DNA from: Nonomuraea sp. PA05
Lineage (GTDB): Bacteria > Actinomycetota > Actinomycetes > Streptosporangiales > Streptosporangiaceae
Direction of reading: 5' to 3'
DNA: 64,000 nt
Assembly: GCF_008086045.1 (NCBI RefSeq)
Contig: NZ_VSEY01000022.1
Location: 158,751-222,750, forward strand
Both the position numbers and the translations under genes were made by a program. Positions 24,629 to 32,345 of this stretch are shown here, one piece after another. The notes beneath the pieces are model-generated. The model was not told the origin of the DNA, ran no database searches, and was given only the letters and a program-made list of their open reading frames with translations. Within the stretch, counting starts at the first letter, position 1, and each line of letters starts with the position of its first letter.

Positions 24629-25744
24629 GTGATCGAACTGTCATGGCCGCAGGTCAGCGCCAGGCGACTGGAGCGCGCCGGGCTCGCCGGCCCGCACGGT
24701 GGCACTGAGGGGACGGTGGCCGCCATGTGCGGCGCGCACGCCCAGGTCATGGCAGCCGCCGAGCTGTCCGTCGGGCTGCGGCTCGACGGCGTCACCCGCG
24801 TCCACGTGCGCGAGGCTCTGTGGAAGGAGCGCGGCCTGGTCAAGACGCACGGCCCGCGCGGCACCGTGCACCTGCTGCCCGCCCGCGACCTGCCGCGCTG
24901 GGTGAGCGCCCTGTCCACGCTGCCCGTCAGGCCCGCTCCGGCGTCCATGCGGATGACGGACGAGCAGACCGATCAGGTCGTGGCGGCCGTCCGCGAGGCG
25001 GTCAAGGGCGCCGAGCTGACCATGGACGAGCTGAGCGAGGCGGTCGTCGCCGCCACCGGCCCGTGGGCGGGCGACCTGGTCATGCCCGCGTTCCAGGGCT
25101 ACTGGCCGCGGTGGCGGCAGGCCATGCACCTGGCCGCGCACCGGGGCGCGTTCGTCTTCGGGCCGGGTCGCGGGCGCAAGGTCACCTACACCGCCGCGCC
25201 GGACACGCTGCCCGCGACGGACGGGCCCGCCTGGCTGGTCAGGAACTACCTGTGGGCGTACGGGCCCGCCACGCCCGCCGAGTTCGCGCAGTGGGCGGGC
25301 GGCACCACCGGGTGGGCGAACGCGGCGTTCCGGGAGGTCGAGCTGGAGGAGGTCCGGCTGGAGGGGCGGCCGTGCTGGTTGCTCGCGGGCGACACCGGCA
25401 TGCCCGCCGAGCCGCCCCGTGGTGTGCGGTTGCTGCCGTACTTCGACGCGTACGTGGTGGCGGGCCGCCCCCGCGAGCTGCTGTACGCCGGAGCCGCGGC
25501 CCAGCGGGCCCTCGCCGGCGGACAGGCGGGCAACTACCCGGTGCTGCTCGTGGACGGGGAGGTGGCGGGCGTGTGGCACCAGCGCCGCTCGGGCAGCCGG
25601 ATCGACGTCACGGTCGAGCCGCTGTGCGACCTCACGACGGCCCGGCTGGACGAGCTCCAGCAGCAGGTGCGGCGGGTCGGCGAGGTGCTGGAGGGCCGCC
25701 CGAGCCTCACGATCGGCCCGGTCACCGTCGGACCGCATGCCTGA
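24629..25744 (+). CDS. HTH_42/AlkZ-like winged-helix DNA-binding protein
   Basis: 371 residues from GTG, with GAGAGG 8 nt upstream. It belongs to the family with AlkZ/YcaQ DNA glycosylases: the N-terminal GxHAQVMAAAELSVGLRL segment, KTHGPRGTVHLLPARDLPRW, and the late motif RLLPYFDAYVVAGRP. Where AlkZ carries the catalytic QxQ and YcaQ QxD, this protein has HAQ, so glycosylase activity is uncertain. Possible roles: repair of bulky or crosslinking lesions, or DNA binding only. Divergent from the PaaK-like operon. Confidence 0.8.
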   Translation: MIELSWPQVSARRLERAGLAGPHGGTEGTVAAMCGAHAQVMAAAELSVGLRLDGVTRVHVREALWKERGLVKTHGPRGTVHLLPARDLPRWVSALSTLPVRPAPASMRMTDEQTDQVVAAVREAVKGAELTMDELSEAVVAATGPWAGDLVMPAFQGYWPRWRQAMHLAAHRGAFVFGPGRGRKVTYTAAPDTLPATDGPAWLVRNYLWAYGPATPAEFAQWAGGTTGWANAAFREVELEEVRLEGRPCWLLAGDTGMPAEPPRGVRLLPYFDAYVVAGRPRELLYAGAAAQRALAGGQAGNYPVLLVDGEVAGVWHQRRSGSRIDVTVEPLCDLTTARLDELQQQVRRVGEVLEGRPSLTIGPVTVGPHA

Positions 25745-25755
25745 ACGTTCCCTAT

Positions 25756-25785
25756 CACTCCCTTTATGGGGCAGAATAGGGAGTG
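25756..25785. promoter_or_regulatory. Inverted-repeat operator in front of the BldC-like gene
   Basis: Perfect 8-bp arms CACTCCCT (25756-25763) and AGGGAGTG (25778-25785), centres about two helical turns apart, with the right arm ending 2 nt before ATG 25788. CCCTAT and ATAGGG just outside/inside add more symmetry. A site overlapping the start codon fits autorepression by the HTH protein it precedes. Confidence 0.65.
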
Positions 25786-25787
25786 TT

Positions 25788-26189
25788 ATGGAGCAATACA
25801 CCGTGGAGCAGGTCGCGGATCTGCTGGGTCTGCACGTCAAGACCGTGCGCAACTACGTACGGGACGGGCGGTTGCCCGCCGTGCGGATCGGCAAGCAGTA
25901 CCGCATCGCCAAGGAGGACCTCGCGGCGTTCACCGGCCTGCCCGCCGCCGCGACCACCAGGCCCCGCCGCGCCGAGGTGTCCAGCATCGTGCAGGTCGAC
26001 GGCATCGCCAGGGCCGACCTCGACCGCGTCAGCACCATGGTCACCGGCTCGCTGGCGGGCCGGCCGCACGGGCTGAGCGTGCAGTTCGTCTACGACGAGG
26101 AACGCGAGCACCTCAAGATCATCGTGCTGGGCGGGCTGGAGGAGAGCGCCCAGGTGCTGCGGATCATCGACGCGCTGGTGAGGGACTGA
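25788..26189 (+). CDS. Excisionase/BldC-like helix-turn-helix protein with extra C-terminal domain
   Basis: 133 residues. Residues 1-50 are a MerR-superfamily excisionase-type HTH (YTVEQVADLLGLHVKTVRNY, then RIGKQYRIAKEDLAAF). The remainder (IVQVDGIARADLDRVSTMVT, HLKIIVLGGLEESAQVLRII) is an added domain of unknown role, possibly a ligand-binding or dimerisation module. The hydrolase gene follows with a 1-nt overlap (TGATG), so it probably controls the hydrolase/DUF4180 operon and itself through the adjacent inverted repeat. Confidence 0.87.
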   Translation: MEQYTVEQVADLLGLHVKTVRNYVRDGRLPAVRIGKQYRIAKEDLAAFTGLPAAATTRPRRAEVSSIVQVDGIARADLDRVSTMVTGSLAGRPHGLSVQFVYDEEREHLKIIVLGGLEESAQVLRIIDALVRD

Positions 26190-27076
26190 TGGGCGGCCTC
26201 TACTCCTCCCCGGAAGGCGCGGCGGCCGTCGAGCGCCGCCACCGCGAGCTTCTGGAGCGCTGGCCGGTGCCGTACGAGCAGGTGCGCGTGCCGACAGCGC
26301 AGGGGGAGACGTTCGCCGTGACGTGCGGGCCCGCCGGGGCGCCGCCGCTGCTGCTCCTGCACGGGTCGGCCGGCACCAGCGCCATGTGGCTGGGCGACGT
26401 CGCCACCTGGGCGCGGCGGTTCCGCGTGCACGCCGTGGACATCGTCGGCGAGCCCGGGCTGAGCGCGCCGTCCCGGCCCCCGCTGCGGCCCGGCACCTAC
26501 GCCGGCTGGCTCGGCGAGGTGATGTCCGGGCTCGGTGCGGAGCGGGTCTCGATCGCCGCGGTGTCGCTGGGCGGCTGGATGGCGCTCGCGTACGCGACCC
26601 GGTGGCCCGAGCGGGTCGAACGGCTCGCCCTGATGTGCCCGAGCGGGATCGGAAGGCGGCGGGTGCTGCCGTTGTCGCGGGCGTTGCCGCTGCTCGTGCT
26701 GGGTGGAGAGGCGGGGCGCCGCCGCGCGATGCGCCTGATCCTCGGCCCGCAGGCAGCCGCGCTCGACTCCACCGACTCCACCGGCTCCACCGGCTCTTCT
26801 GGCGATCTGGCGGCGTTCGCGTTGCTGATCCACCGGCACTACCGGCCGCGCCGCGGCAGGCTCCCGGTCTTCCCCGACGACGACCTGCGCCGCCTCACCA
26901 TGCCCATGCTGGTCATCGCCGGCGACCGCGACGCCCTGCTCGACACCCGGGCCACCCGGCGCCGCCTGGCCCGCACCACCCCCACGGCCGACGTGCGCGT
27001 CCTGCCCGGGACCGGTCACCTCCTGCCCCCGCAGACCCGAGAGATCATGAGCTTCCTGGAGAGCACCCATGCCTGA
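26189..27076 (+). CDS. Alpha/beta hydrolase
   Basis: 295 residues. Oxyanion-hole segment LLLLHGSAGTSAMW, nucleophile elbow AAVSLGGWMAL (Ser in VSLGG), acid in IAGDRDALLD and His in PGTGHLLPPQ complete the triad. A short Ser/Thr/Asp/Gly repeat (DSTDSTGSTGSSGD) lies in the cap region near residue 193. No signal peptide. Operon member between the HTH gene and the DUF4180 gene; its 3' end overlaps the latter by 8 nt. Substrate unknown. Confidence 0.9.
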   Translation: MGGLYSSPEGAAAVERRHRELLERWPVPYEQVRVPTAQGETFAVTCGPAGAPPLLLLHGSAGTSAMWLGDVATWARRFRVHAVDIVGEPGLSAPSRPPLRPGTYAGWLGEVMSGLGAERVSIAAVSLGGWMALAYATRWPERVERLALMCPSGIGRRRVLPLSRALPLLVLGGEAGRRRAMRLILGPQAAALDSTDSTGSTGSSGDLAAFALLIHRHYRPRRGRLPVFPDDDLRRLTMPMLVIAGDRDALLDTRATRRRLARTTPTADVRVLPGTGHLLPPQTREIMSFLESTHA

Positions 27077-27410
27077 CGGCTACCACTACGCGGCCGGCGA
27101 GCCGCTGAACACCACTGCCGACGTCCTCGACCTCATCGCGGAAGCGTGGGGCCACCACGTCACCTGGGTGGCCGTCCCCATCGAGCGCCTGCCCGGCGAC
27201 TTCTTCAAGCTGAGCACCGGAGTGGCAGGCGAGATCACCCAGAAGTTCGCCAACTACCGCATCGGGCTGGCCATCGTGGGCGACACCGACCACCACGCCG
27301 CCACGGGCAACGCGGTGCGCGCCTGGATGATCGAGGCGAACCGGGGCGAACAGCTCTGGTTCGTACGCGACGAGGCCGAACTGGCGGCCCGCCTGTCAGC
27401 CAGGGGCTGA
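27069..27410 (+). CDS. DUF4180-domain protein
   Basis: 113 residues, a single small domain: TADVLDLIAEAWGHHVTWVA, FFKLSTGVAGEITQKFANYR and GNAVRAWMIEANRGEQLWFV fit the STAS-like DUF4180 family of unknown function. ATG 27069 overlaps the hydrolase gene by 8 nt; the 3' end overlaps the convergent TetR gene by 15 nt. Confidence 0.82.
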   Translation: MPDGYHYAAGEPLNTTADVLDLIAEAWGHHVTWVAVPIERLPGDFFKLSTGVAGEITQKFANYRIGLAIVGDTDHHAATGNAVRAWMIEANRGEQLWFVRDEAELAARLSARG

Positions 27411-28127
27411 GCCGGGGCGGCCTCTGGCCACAGCCGCCTCGATGCCGTCGAGCAGCACGTCCAGGCCGCTCGCGAAGGTGTCGTCGTCCGCGCCGGGCTC
27501 GGACTCCACCCAAGCCACCATCGGATAACGGCCGGTGACCCCCGGGGCCACCTCCTCCAGCAAATGCGAGCGCGTCCGCCACCACTCCTCGTCGGACACC
27601 CCGGTCGCCGACGGCGCCAGCCGCGACTCCGAGACCGTCCTGGCCGCGCCCCGCACGAAGTCCAGCAGCAGCGCCACCACCCCGCGCGTCCTGCGCGGCC
27701 CCAGCCCGGTCCCGCGCAGGATCGCCACCAGGCTCTCCAGCGTCGCGAACTCGTTGGGCCCCAGCACCGGCCGGGCCTGCGACACCTGCAGCACCCACGG
27801 ATGCCGCAGGTAGAAGGCCAGCGTGTGCTCGGCCCAGCGGGCCACGGTCGGGCGCCAGCCCGCGCTCGCGTCGTAGGCGGTGGGCAGCTCGGCCAGCACG
27901 CGGTCGTACATCAGGTCGATCAGCTCGCCCTTGTTCGGCACGTACGTGTAGAGCGCCATGCCGGTGCGGCCGAGCCGTTCGCCGACCTTGCGCATCGACA
28001 GGGCCGCCATGCCCTCGCTGTCGGCCACCTCGATCGCGGCCTCGACGATCACGTCCACGCTCAGCCCCGGCTTCGGGCCTGGACGCACCTCGCCCGGCTC
28101 CTCGCCGCTGCGCCACAACAGCGCCAT
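27396..28127 (-). CDS. TetR/AcrR regulator with TetR_C_1-type ligand domain
   Basis: 243 residues. HTH: SVDVIVEAAIEVADSEGMAA, LSMRKVGERLGRTGMALYTY, VPNKGELIDLMYDRVL. The C-terminal domain (GWRPTVARWAEHTLAFYLRH, HPWVLQVS) is the type found in TetR-class proteins that bind tetracycline-like ligands. ATG 28127 is preferred; an upstream extension (MVVFAGQGDARRS) lacks family similarity. No obvious target gene adjoins, so it may act at a distance or on the convergent operon. Confidence 0.87.
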   Translation of the reverse strand: MALLWRSGEEPGEVRPGPKPGLSVDVIVEAAIEVADSEGMAALSMRKVGERLGRTGMALYTYVPNKGELIDLMYDRVLAELPTAYDASAGWRPTVARWAEHTLAFYLRHPWVLQVSQARPVLGPNEFATLESLVAILRGTGLGPRRTRGVVALLLDFVRGAARTVSESRLAPSATGVSDEEWWRTRSHLLEEVAPGVTGRYPMVAWVESEPGADDDTFASGLDVLLDGIEAAVARGRPGSAPG

Positions 28128-28236
28128 CGACCGTCGCGCGTCACCCTGACCTGCGAAGACGACCAACGCGCAGCTCCTGGGGGCCGGACAATGCCTTACG
28201 CCATAAGGCTATCAGCCGGGTGGATCATGCGAACGG

Positions 28237-28280
28237 CGGCTGTCCCGGCCCCCGCCCAATGGCGGGTACCGGGACAGCCG
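28237..28280 (-). terminator. Strong hairpin terminator downstream of the Asp-rich secreted protein gene
   Basis: Perfect 12-bp arms CGGCTGTCCCGG and CCGGGACAGCCG, with inner arms CCCGCC and GGCGGG that can extend the stem over a 4-nt loop. No U-run, typical for actinomycete I-shaped terminators. It lies 23 nt past the stop at 28303; a smaller perfect hairpin (CGAAAGCT/AGCTTTCG, 28286-28302) sits between. Confidence 0.8.
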
Positions 28281-28302
28281 CGCGCCGAAAGCTCAGCTTT
28301 CG

Positions 28303-28623
28303 TCAGCCGAAGATGGCGTTGCCGTCGTCACCGTCGTCGTCATCATCGTCATCGTCGTCGCCGGACCAGTGCTCCCGGTAGTCCTTCGACTCGAACTTCT
28401 TGCAGACGTCGGCGTCGCGGGTGCCGGCGAAGACGCCGTGCTTGGTGACGTGCTGGTAGGTCGAGTCGTCGTTCATGCCGAGCCCGCAGTTCTGCGGGTG
28501 CTTGGCCCAGTGCTCGGACCAGACCGGCTCCTTGCCCTCGTCGGCGGCCACGGAGCCGGCCGTCCCGAACAGTACGGCCGCGGCGAGCAGCGCACCACCG
28601 GCGGCGGTGAGGCTCTTTCTCAT
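28303..28623 (-). CDS. Small secreted protein with poly-Asp C-terminal tail
   Basis: 106 residues. A signal peptide (MRKSLTAAGGALLAAAVLFG, cleavage after VAADE region near residue 27) is followed by a 75-residue mature protein with two Cys (46 and 74 approximately, possibly a disulfide) and the tail SGDDDDDDDDDGDDGNAIFG. GGGGAG precedes the ATG. The acidic tail could bind calcium or other cations. Family unknown; similar small exported proteins are common in Nonomuraea-type genomes, but I make no functional call. Confidence 0.75.
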   Translation of the reverse strand: MRKSLTAAGGALLAAAVLFGTAGSVAADEGKEPVWSEHWAKHPQNCGLGMNDDSTYQHVTKHGVFAGTRDADVCKKFESKDYREHWSGDDDDDDDDDGDDGNAIFG

Positions 28624-28711
28624 GATCTCCCCCTGTAATCACGGAGTGCCATCGGCCATCACTATACGTAGCGATCTTGATGCTTCCAGTAGCGCCACAC
28701 CGACTTTTCCC

Positions 28712-29195
28712 TCAATAGACCACCGATGATGGGTGGAACCCGCTCACTGCCCCCTGGAAGACGGCCCGGAGGAACGTCGTCAGGGCCTCGGTCACCTCCA
28801 CCGGGCGTTCCACGGGCGGGAGGTGACCGGCCTCGGGCAGGTCGAGGCGGCGCGCGCCCGGGATGCCCGACGCCGGCAGCGCCGACACCTCCTGGATGCC
28901 CGGCACGTCCGACAGCCCGTTGATCACCAGCGTGGGGGCGGTCACCTCGGGCAAACGGGTGTGCGTCGCGGCTCCGGCCGGGTCCACGTGGCCGGACGGC
29001 GCCGAGGAGTGCACGCGTTCGGCGGCCTGCTCCACCAGGCCGCGCGGTCCACGCGCAGGGCGTCCAAGAGGGCGAGCAGGTCCTCGTGGGTGCACACCTC
29101 GCCCTCGGCGTCGGGGGATCGGCCGTGCCCGCGCCAGTGCCCGCCGCCGGGGTCGCGGGCCCGGCTTCCTCGTACGAGATGCCGAGATCGTCCAT
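28712..29195 (-). pseudogene. Decayed alpha/beta hydrolase gene
   Basis: The start (MDDLGISYEEAG), a middle piece in a second frame (HEDLLALLDALRVDRAA) and the end in a third reading (LPEVTAPTLVINGLSDVPGI, LPEAGHLPPVERPVEVTEAL) are recognisable parts of one hydrolase. The nucleophile elbow and surrounding core are missing and the pieces are in different frames, so an internal deletion with frameshift has inactivated it. No intact start-to-stop frame links them. Confidence 0.75.
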
Positions 29196-29261
29196 GATCG
29201 GGACGTCAGCGACGGCGGGGGAGGTGCGGGGCGGTGTTCGCCACGGGCACAGGATGCGCGA

Positions 29262-30254
29262 TCAGGCGTAGTCCGGGGTCATGACGGCGGCCAGGGTGAG
29301 GTGGGAGGCGGCCTCCTCGGGCCGGCCCTGGCGCTGGAGGGTGCGGCCCAGGAGGTGGCGGGCGTAGGAGTCGTCCGGCGACTCGGCCACCAGCGACTCC
29401 AGCGTCGTGCGCGCCCGGTTGAGCTGGGCCGAGGCGAAGTACGCCCGCGCGGCCAGCAGCCGCACGCCCCGGTCGTCGCCGTGCGCCGCCATCAGCGGCC
29501 GCAGCAGGGTCAGCGCGCCGAGCGGGTCGCGCTGGCCGAGCAGCGACTCAGCGTGCCGCAGCCGCTCCACCTCGGCGGGCAGCTGCCGGGGCGTGTGCCG
29601 CGCCGCGTCCTCCAGGAACGCGCGCAACGTCTCCGGCGGCTGCGCGCCCTCCAGCGCGAGCCCGTTCGCCACGATCGTCGGCGAGGTGCGCACGCCCTTG
29701 GCCTTGCCGACGAGCAGCAGCTCACGCACCTGCTCCGCGCCAGGCAGGGTCTCCAGCGCGGGCTCGCCAGTGTATCCGGCCTCCTCCGCCAGGCCGGTCC
29801 CGGCGGCGATGGAGGTCAGGACGGCGAGGTCGCTGATGTCCTGGACGTCCACGAAGTGCGCGTGCAGGATCCGCTCCACCACGCGCTCCTGCAACTCGGC
29901 CCCGCCCTTCTCGTAGGCCAGCGCGATCAGCCGGTGCGCCTCCAGCGTGCCCGCCCGCCAGCCGGAGCCCCACTGCTCGCCGAGCCCCTCGGCGGCGGCC
30001 ACCTCGGCCACCCGCGCCCGGTTCTCGGCCGGGGACAGCCCCGGCGCGCAGGCGCGCAGCGCCTCGTCGGCCACCGGGTCCCGCAGCATCTCCGACATGG
30101 GGACGGCGCGCACGGGCGCGGAAGGGTCGATCTGGTACGGCCGCCAGACCACCTCGACCGGCTCCCCGGACCAGGAGGCCAGCGCCTTCTCCATCCGGCG
30201 CTTCCCGATGTGAGCCCATCCGCAGACGACGTCCGCCCAGATCTCCACTCTCAT
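29262..30254 (-). CDS. DsbA/FrnE-like protein with C-terminal TPR, catalytic CXXC lost
   Basis: 330 residues. Residues 1 to about 210 are a DsbA/FrnE-like thioredoxin fold (MRVEIWADVVCGWAHIGKRR, VVWRPYQIDPSAP, GVRTSPTIVANGLALEGAQP with the cis-Pro loop TSPT). FrnE family members have CPWCY at the active site; here it is CGWA, so the second Cys is gone and disulfide chemistry is unlikely or needs an external thiol. The last 110 residues form TPR-like helices (YARHLLGRTLQRQGRPEEAA). Divergent from a TetR gene and sharing a palindromic operator with it. Confidence 0.85.
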   Translation of the reverse strand: MRVEIWADVVCGWAHIGKRRMEKALASWSGEPVEVVWRPYQIDPSAPVRAVPMSEMLRDPVADEALRACAPGLSPAENRARVAEVAAAEGLGEQWGSGWRAGTLEAHRLIALAYEKGGAELQERVVERILHAHFVDVQDISDLAVLTSIAAGTGLAEEAGYTGEPALETLPGAEQVRELLLVGKAKGVRTSPTIVANGLALEGAQPPETLRAFLEDAARHTPRQLPAEVERLRHAESLLGQRDPLGALTLLRPLMAAHGDDRGVRLLAARAYFASAQLNRARTTLESLVAESPDDSYARHLLGRTLQRQGRPEEAASHLTLAAVMTPDYA

Positions 30255-30269
30255 GCCCCACAAGGTATG

Positions 30270-30299
30270 CGACAGATGTTGATTAGTCAACACATGTCG
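30270..30299. promoter_or_regulatory. 30-bp palindromic operator between FrnE-like and TetR genes
   Basis: Two 13-nt arms (CGACAGATGTTGA and TCAACACATGTCG) match at 11 of 13 positions around a 4-nt centre; the inner TGTTGA/TCAACA arms are perfect. It lies 15 bp from the FrnE-like ATG and about 30 bp from the TetR start, so binding would repress both. Length and symmetry fit a TetR-family dimer pair. Confidence 0.75.
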
Positions 30300-30329
30300 T
30301 ATATGCGATGCTTGTCGTATAGTGGAGGC

Positions 30330-30905
30330 GTGAACCCGGAAGATCCGCGCGCCCAGCGCACGCGCGCCCGTCTCAAGGCGGCCATGCTGGAGCTGGCCGT
30401 GCAGCAGGAGCTCGCCACCATCACGATGTCCGCGCTGGCCAAGCGGGCCGAGGTGAACCGGGCGACGATCTACCTGCACTACCCCGACGTCGACTCGCTG
30501 GTCACCGACGCCATGGAGGACGCCGTCGCGGCCGTCGCCGGCGCCGCCGCCCTGTGCCCGCTCGACGCGCCGCGCGACCGGGCGCCCGGCCCGCTGGTCG
30601 AGCTGTTCCAGCACGTGGAGGTCAACGCGCAGTTGTACCGGCGCATGCTCGGGTCGCACGGCAGCGCCCGCTTCGGGGCGCGGATGCGCGAGCGGCTGAC
30701 GGCCGAGCTCACGCAGCGCTTCGCCGGCGGGCGGCGGCCGTCCGGGTGGGACGACGTGCCGGTGGGGATGCACGCCGCGTACCTGGCGGGGGCGCTGGTC
30801 GGGGTGATCGCGCACCACGTCGCGGAGGAGGGCCCGGCCCAGGAGGCGGCGCTGGCGTTCTGGCGGCTCTTCCGCACCGCCGGTTGCCAGGCGGGCGGTG
30901 GGTGA
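30330..30905 (+). CDS. TetR/AcrR-family regulator
   Basis: 191 residues from GTG. HTH region AMLELAVQQELATITMSALA, KRAEVNRATIYLHYPDVDSL; the C-terminal domain has no residues I can tie to a ligand. The GGAGG site ends only 1 nt before GTG 30330, which is too close; in-frame TTG 30312 or ATG 30303 upstream are alternatives, so the start is uncertain. Divergent from the FrnE-like gene across a palindrome that is its likely operator. Confidence 0.85.
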   Translation: MNPEDPRAQRTRARLKAAMLELAVQQELATITMSALAKRAEVNRATIYLHYPDVDSLVTDAMEDAVAAVAGAAALCPLDAPRDRAPGPLVELFQHVEVNAQLYRRMLGSHGSARFGARMRERLTAELTQRFAGGRRPSGWDDVPVGMHAAYLAGALVGVIAHHVAEEGPAQEAALAFWRLFRTAGCQAGGG

Positions 30906-31247
30906 AGGAGGGCGTGGGTGATACCGCGGACCCCGGCGCATGGCCGATAATGTCCACGGTTGTCGTCACGCGTTCGATGGGGGTTCGTATGCGCCTCGCC
31001 AAGGTCCGTGCCACCGCTTCACGGCGAGGGCGCCGCACGCTGTAGCCGGTCGCCGTCGGGTTGGCGCCGGCGGGCGAATGCTCCTCGTGTGAAGCGGTCG
31101 CTCGCGTAAAACCGACCGTTTCCCATTCCTTCGAGGAGCCCTTTCGCGTGCCTTCATGTCCGCGCCCCGGCGCCGGACAGTTTCACCTCGCGCGCTCCCC
31201 GAAGCTCCGTCCTCCCATCGCACTTCGCACGTCAGGTGAACACAGCC
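30906..31247. other. Intergenic region before Rsm22-like gene
   Basis: About 340 bp. An 18-codon basic ORF (MRLAKVRATASRRGRRTL, 30989-31045) lacks a ribosome site and is not convincing. The mildly A/T-richer stretch 31098-31135 (GCGTAAAACCGACCG, CCCATTCCTTCGAGG) is a possible promoter. An AGGTGA site at 31234 serves the next gene. No other structure seen. Confidence 0.5.
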
Positions 31248-32225
31248 ATGCTTCCCGATGACCTCAGAACCGCCCTCGACCAGGCCCTGACCCCCTTCAC
31301 CCCGCAGGAGCTGTCGGACTCCGCCGCCCGGATCACCGAGCGCTACCGCGTCGCGGGCGTCTCCACCGGCGGCAACCACCTGCGCTCCCGCGCCGACATC
31401 GCCGCCTACGCCGCCTACCGCATGCCCGCCACGTACGCCGCCGCTTCCACCGCCATGCGCCAGGCGGCGGCCCTGACCCCGGGCTTCGAGCCCCGCAGCC
31501 ACTTCGACGCCGGCGGCGGCACCGGCGCGGCGATCTGGGCCGCGGCCGGGATCTGGCCGTCGATCGAGAAGGTCGCCGTGGTCGAGCACGACGCCCACAT
31601 CATCGACCTGGGCCGCCGCCTGGCGCGCGGCGGCCCCCAGTCGCTGCGCGGCACGACGTGGCGCCAGGCGTCCGTCGCCGCGAATCTCGACCGCCCCGCC
31701 GCCGACCTGGTCACCATGTCGTACGCCCTGGGCGAGCTCCCGGAGCCCGACCGCCCCGGCGTCGTCAAGTGGCTGGCCGAGGGGGCCGCCATGGTGATCA
31801 TCATCGAGCCCGGCACCCCGGCCGGGCACGCCACCGTGGCCGCGGCCAGGGAGGTGCTCGCCGCGCAGGGCCGTACCATCGTCGCCCCGTGCCCGCACGA
31901 CGGCGCCTGCCCGATCCAGCCGGGACGCGACTGGTGCCACTTCTCCGTCCGCCTGCCCCGCACGTCCCTGCACCGCCGCATCAAGGCGGGCACGCTCAGC
32001 TTCGAGGACGAGAAGTTCTCGTACGTGGCCGCCGCCACCGGCGCCTGGCCGCGCCCCGCCGCCCGCGTCCTGCGGCACCCGCAGAAGCGCAAGGGCGTGG
32101 TCTCCCTGCGGCTGTGCACGGAGGGCGACGGCCTGCGCGACGTGATCGTCTCCAAGCGGCAGGGCGAGCTCTACCGCCAGGCCCGCGACGTGGACTGGGG
32201 TGACGCCTGGCCGCCCGCCGGCTGA
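31248..32225 (+). CDS. Rsm22/METTL17-like ribosome-associated methyltransferase family protein
   Basis: 325 residues. Class I SAM fold (SHFDAGGGTGAAIWAAA motif I, AVVEHDAHIIDLGRRLA, DLVTMSYALGELPEPDR) with the family's Cys-rich insertion CPHDGACP...WCHFSVRLPR, where Cys and His residues may bind an Fe-S cluster as in mitochondrial Rsm22/METTL17. Its substrate would be small-subunit ribosome assembly or rRNA. AGGTGA lies 8 nt before ATG 31248; GTG 31236 is a weaker alternative. Confidence 0.88.
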   Translation: MLPDDLRTALDQALTPFTPQELSDSAARITERYRVAGVSTGGNHLRSRADIAAYAAYRMPATYAAASTAMRQAAALTPGFEPRSHFDAGGGTGAAIWAAAGIWPSIEKVAVVEHDAHIIDLGRRLARGGPQSLRGTTWRQASVAANLDRPAADLVTMSYALGELPEPDRPGVVKWLAEGAAMVIIIEPGTPAGHATVAAAREVLAAQGRTIVAPCPHDGACPIQPGRDWCHFSVRLPRTSLHRRIKAGTLSFEDEKFSYVAAATGAWPRPAARVLRHPQKRKGVVSLRLCTEGDGLRDVIVSKRQGELYRQARDVDWGDAWPPAG

Positions 32226-32285
32226 AACCACTCGCTCGTCACCCGGCACGGGCGTGCTCTGCACGCTCGCCGCCGGCCTGACCCG

Positions 32286-32345
32286 CGGTGTTCATGCTGC
32301 TGACGTTCGTGGTCTTCGCCGGGTACGGCCTGTGCGCCGCCGCCG
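32286..32345 (+). pseudogene. Possible remnant of a LysE/RhtB-type exporter
   Basis: A short hydrophobic stretch FMLLTFVVFAGYGLCAAAVS resembles one helix of LysE/RhtB exporters. It has no start, no ribosome site and runs into the convergent MarR gene. Could equally be chance; recorded only because the resemblance is specific. Confidence 0.25.

Noticed and set aside
30989..31045. 18-codon basic ORF
   Set aside because: No ribosome site, no overlap with a gene and no modifying enzyme next to it, unlike the ORF at 3092.
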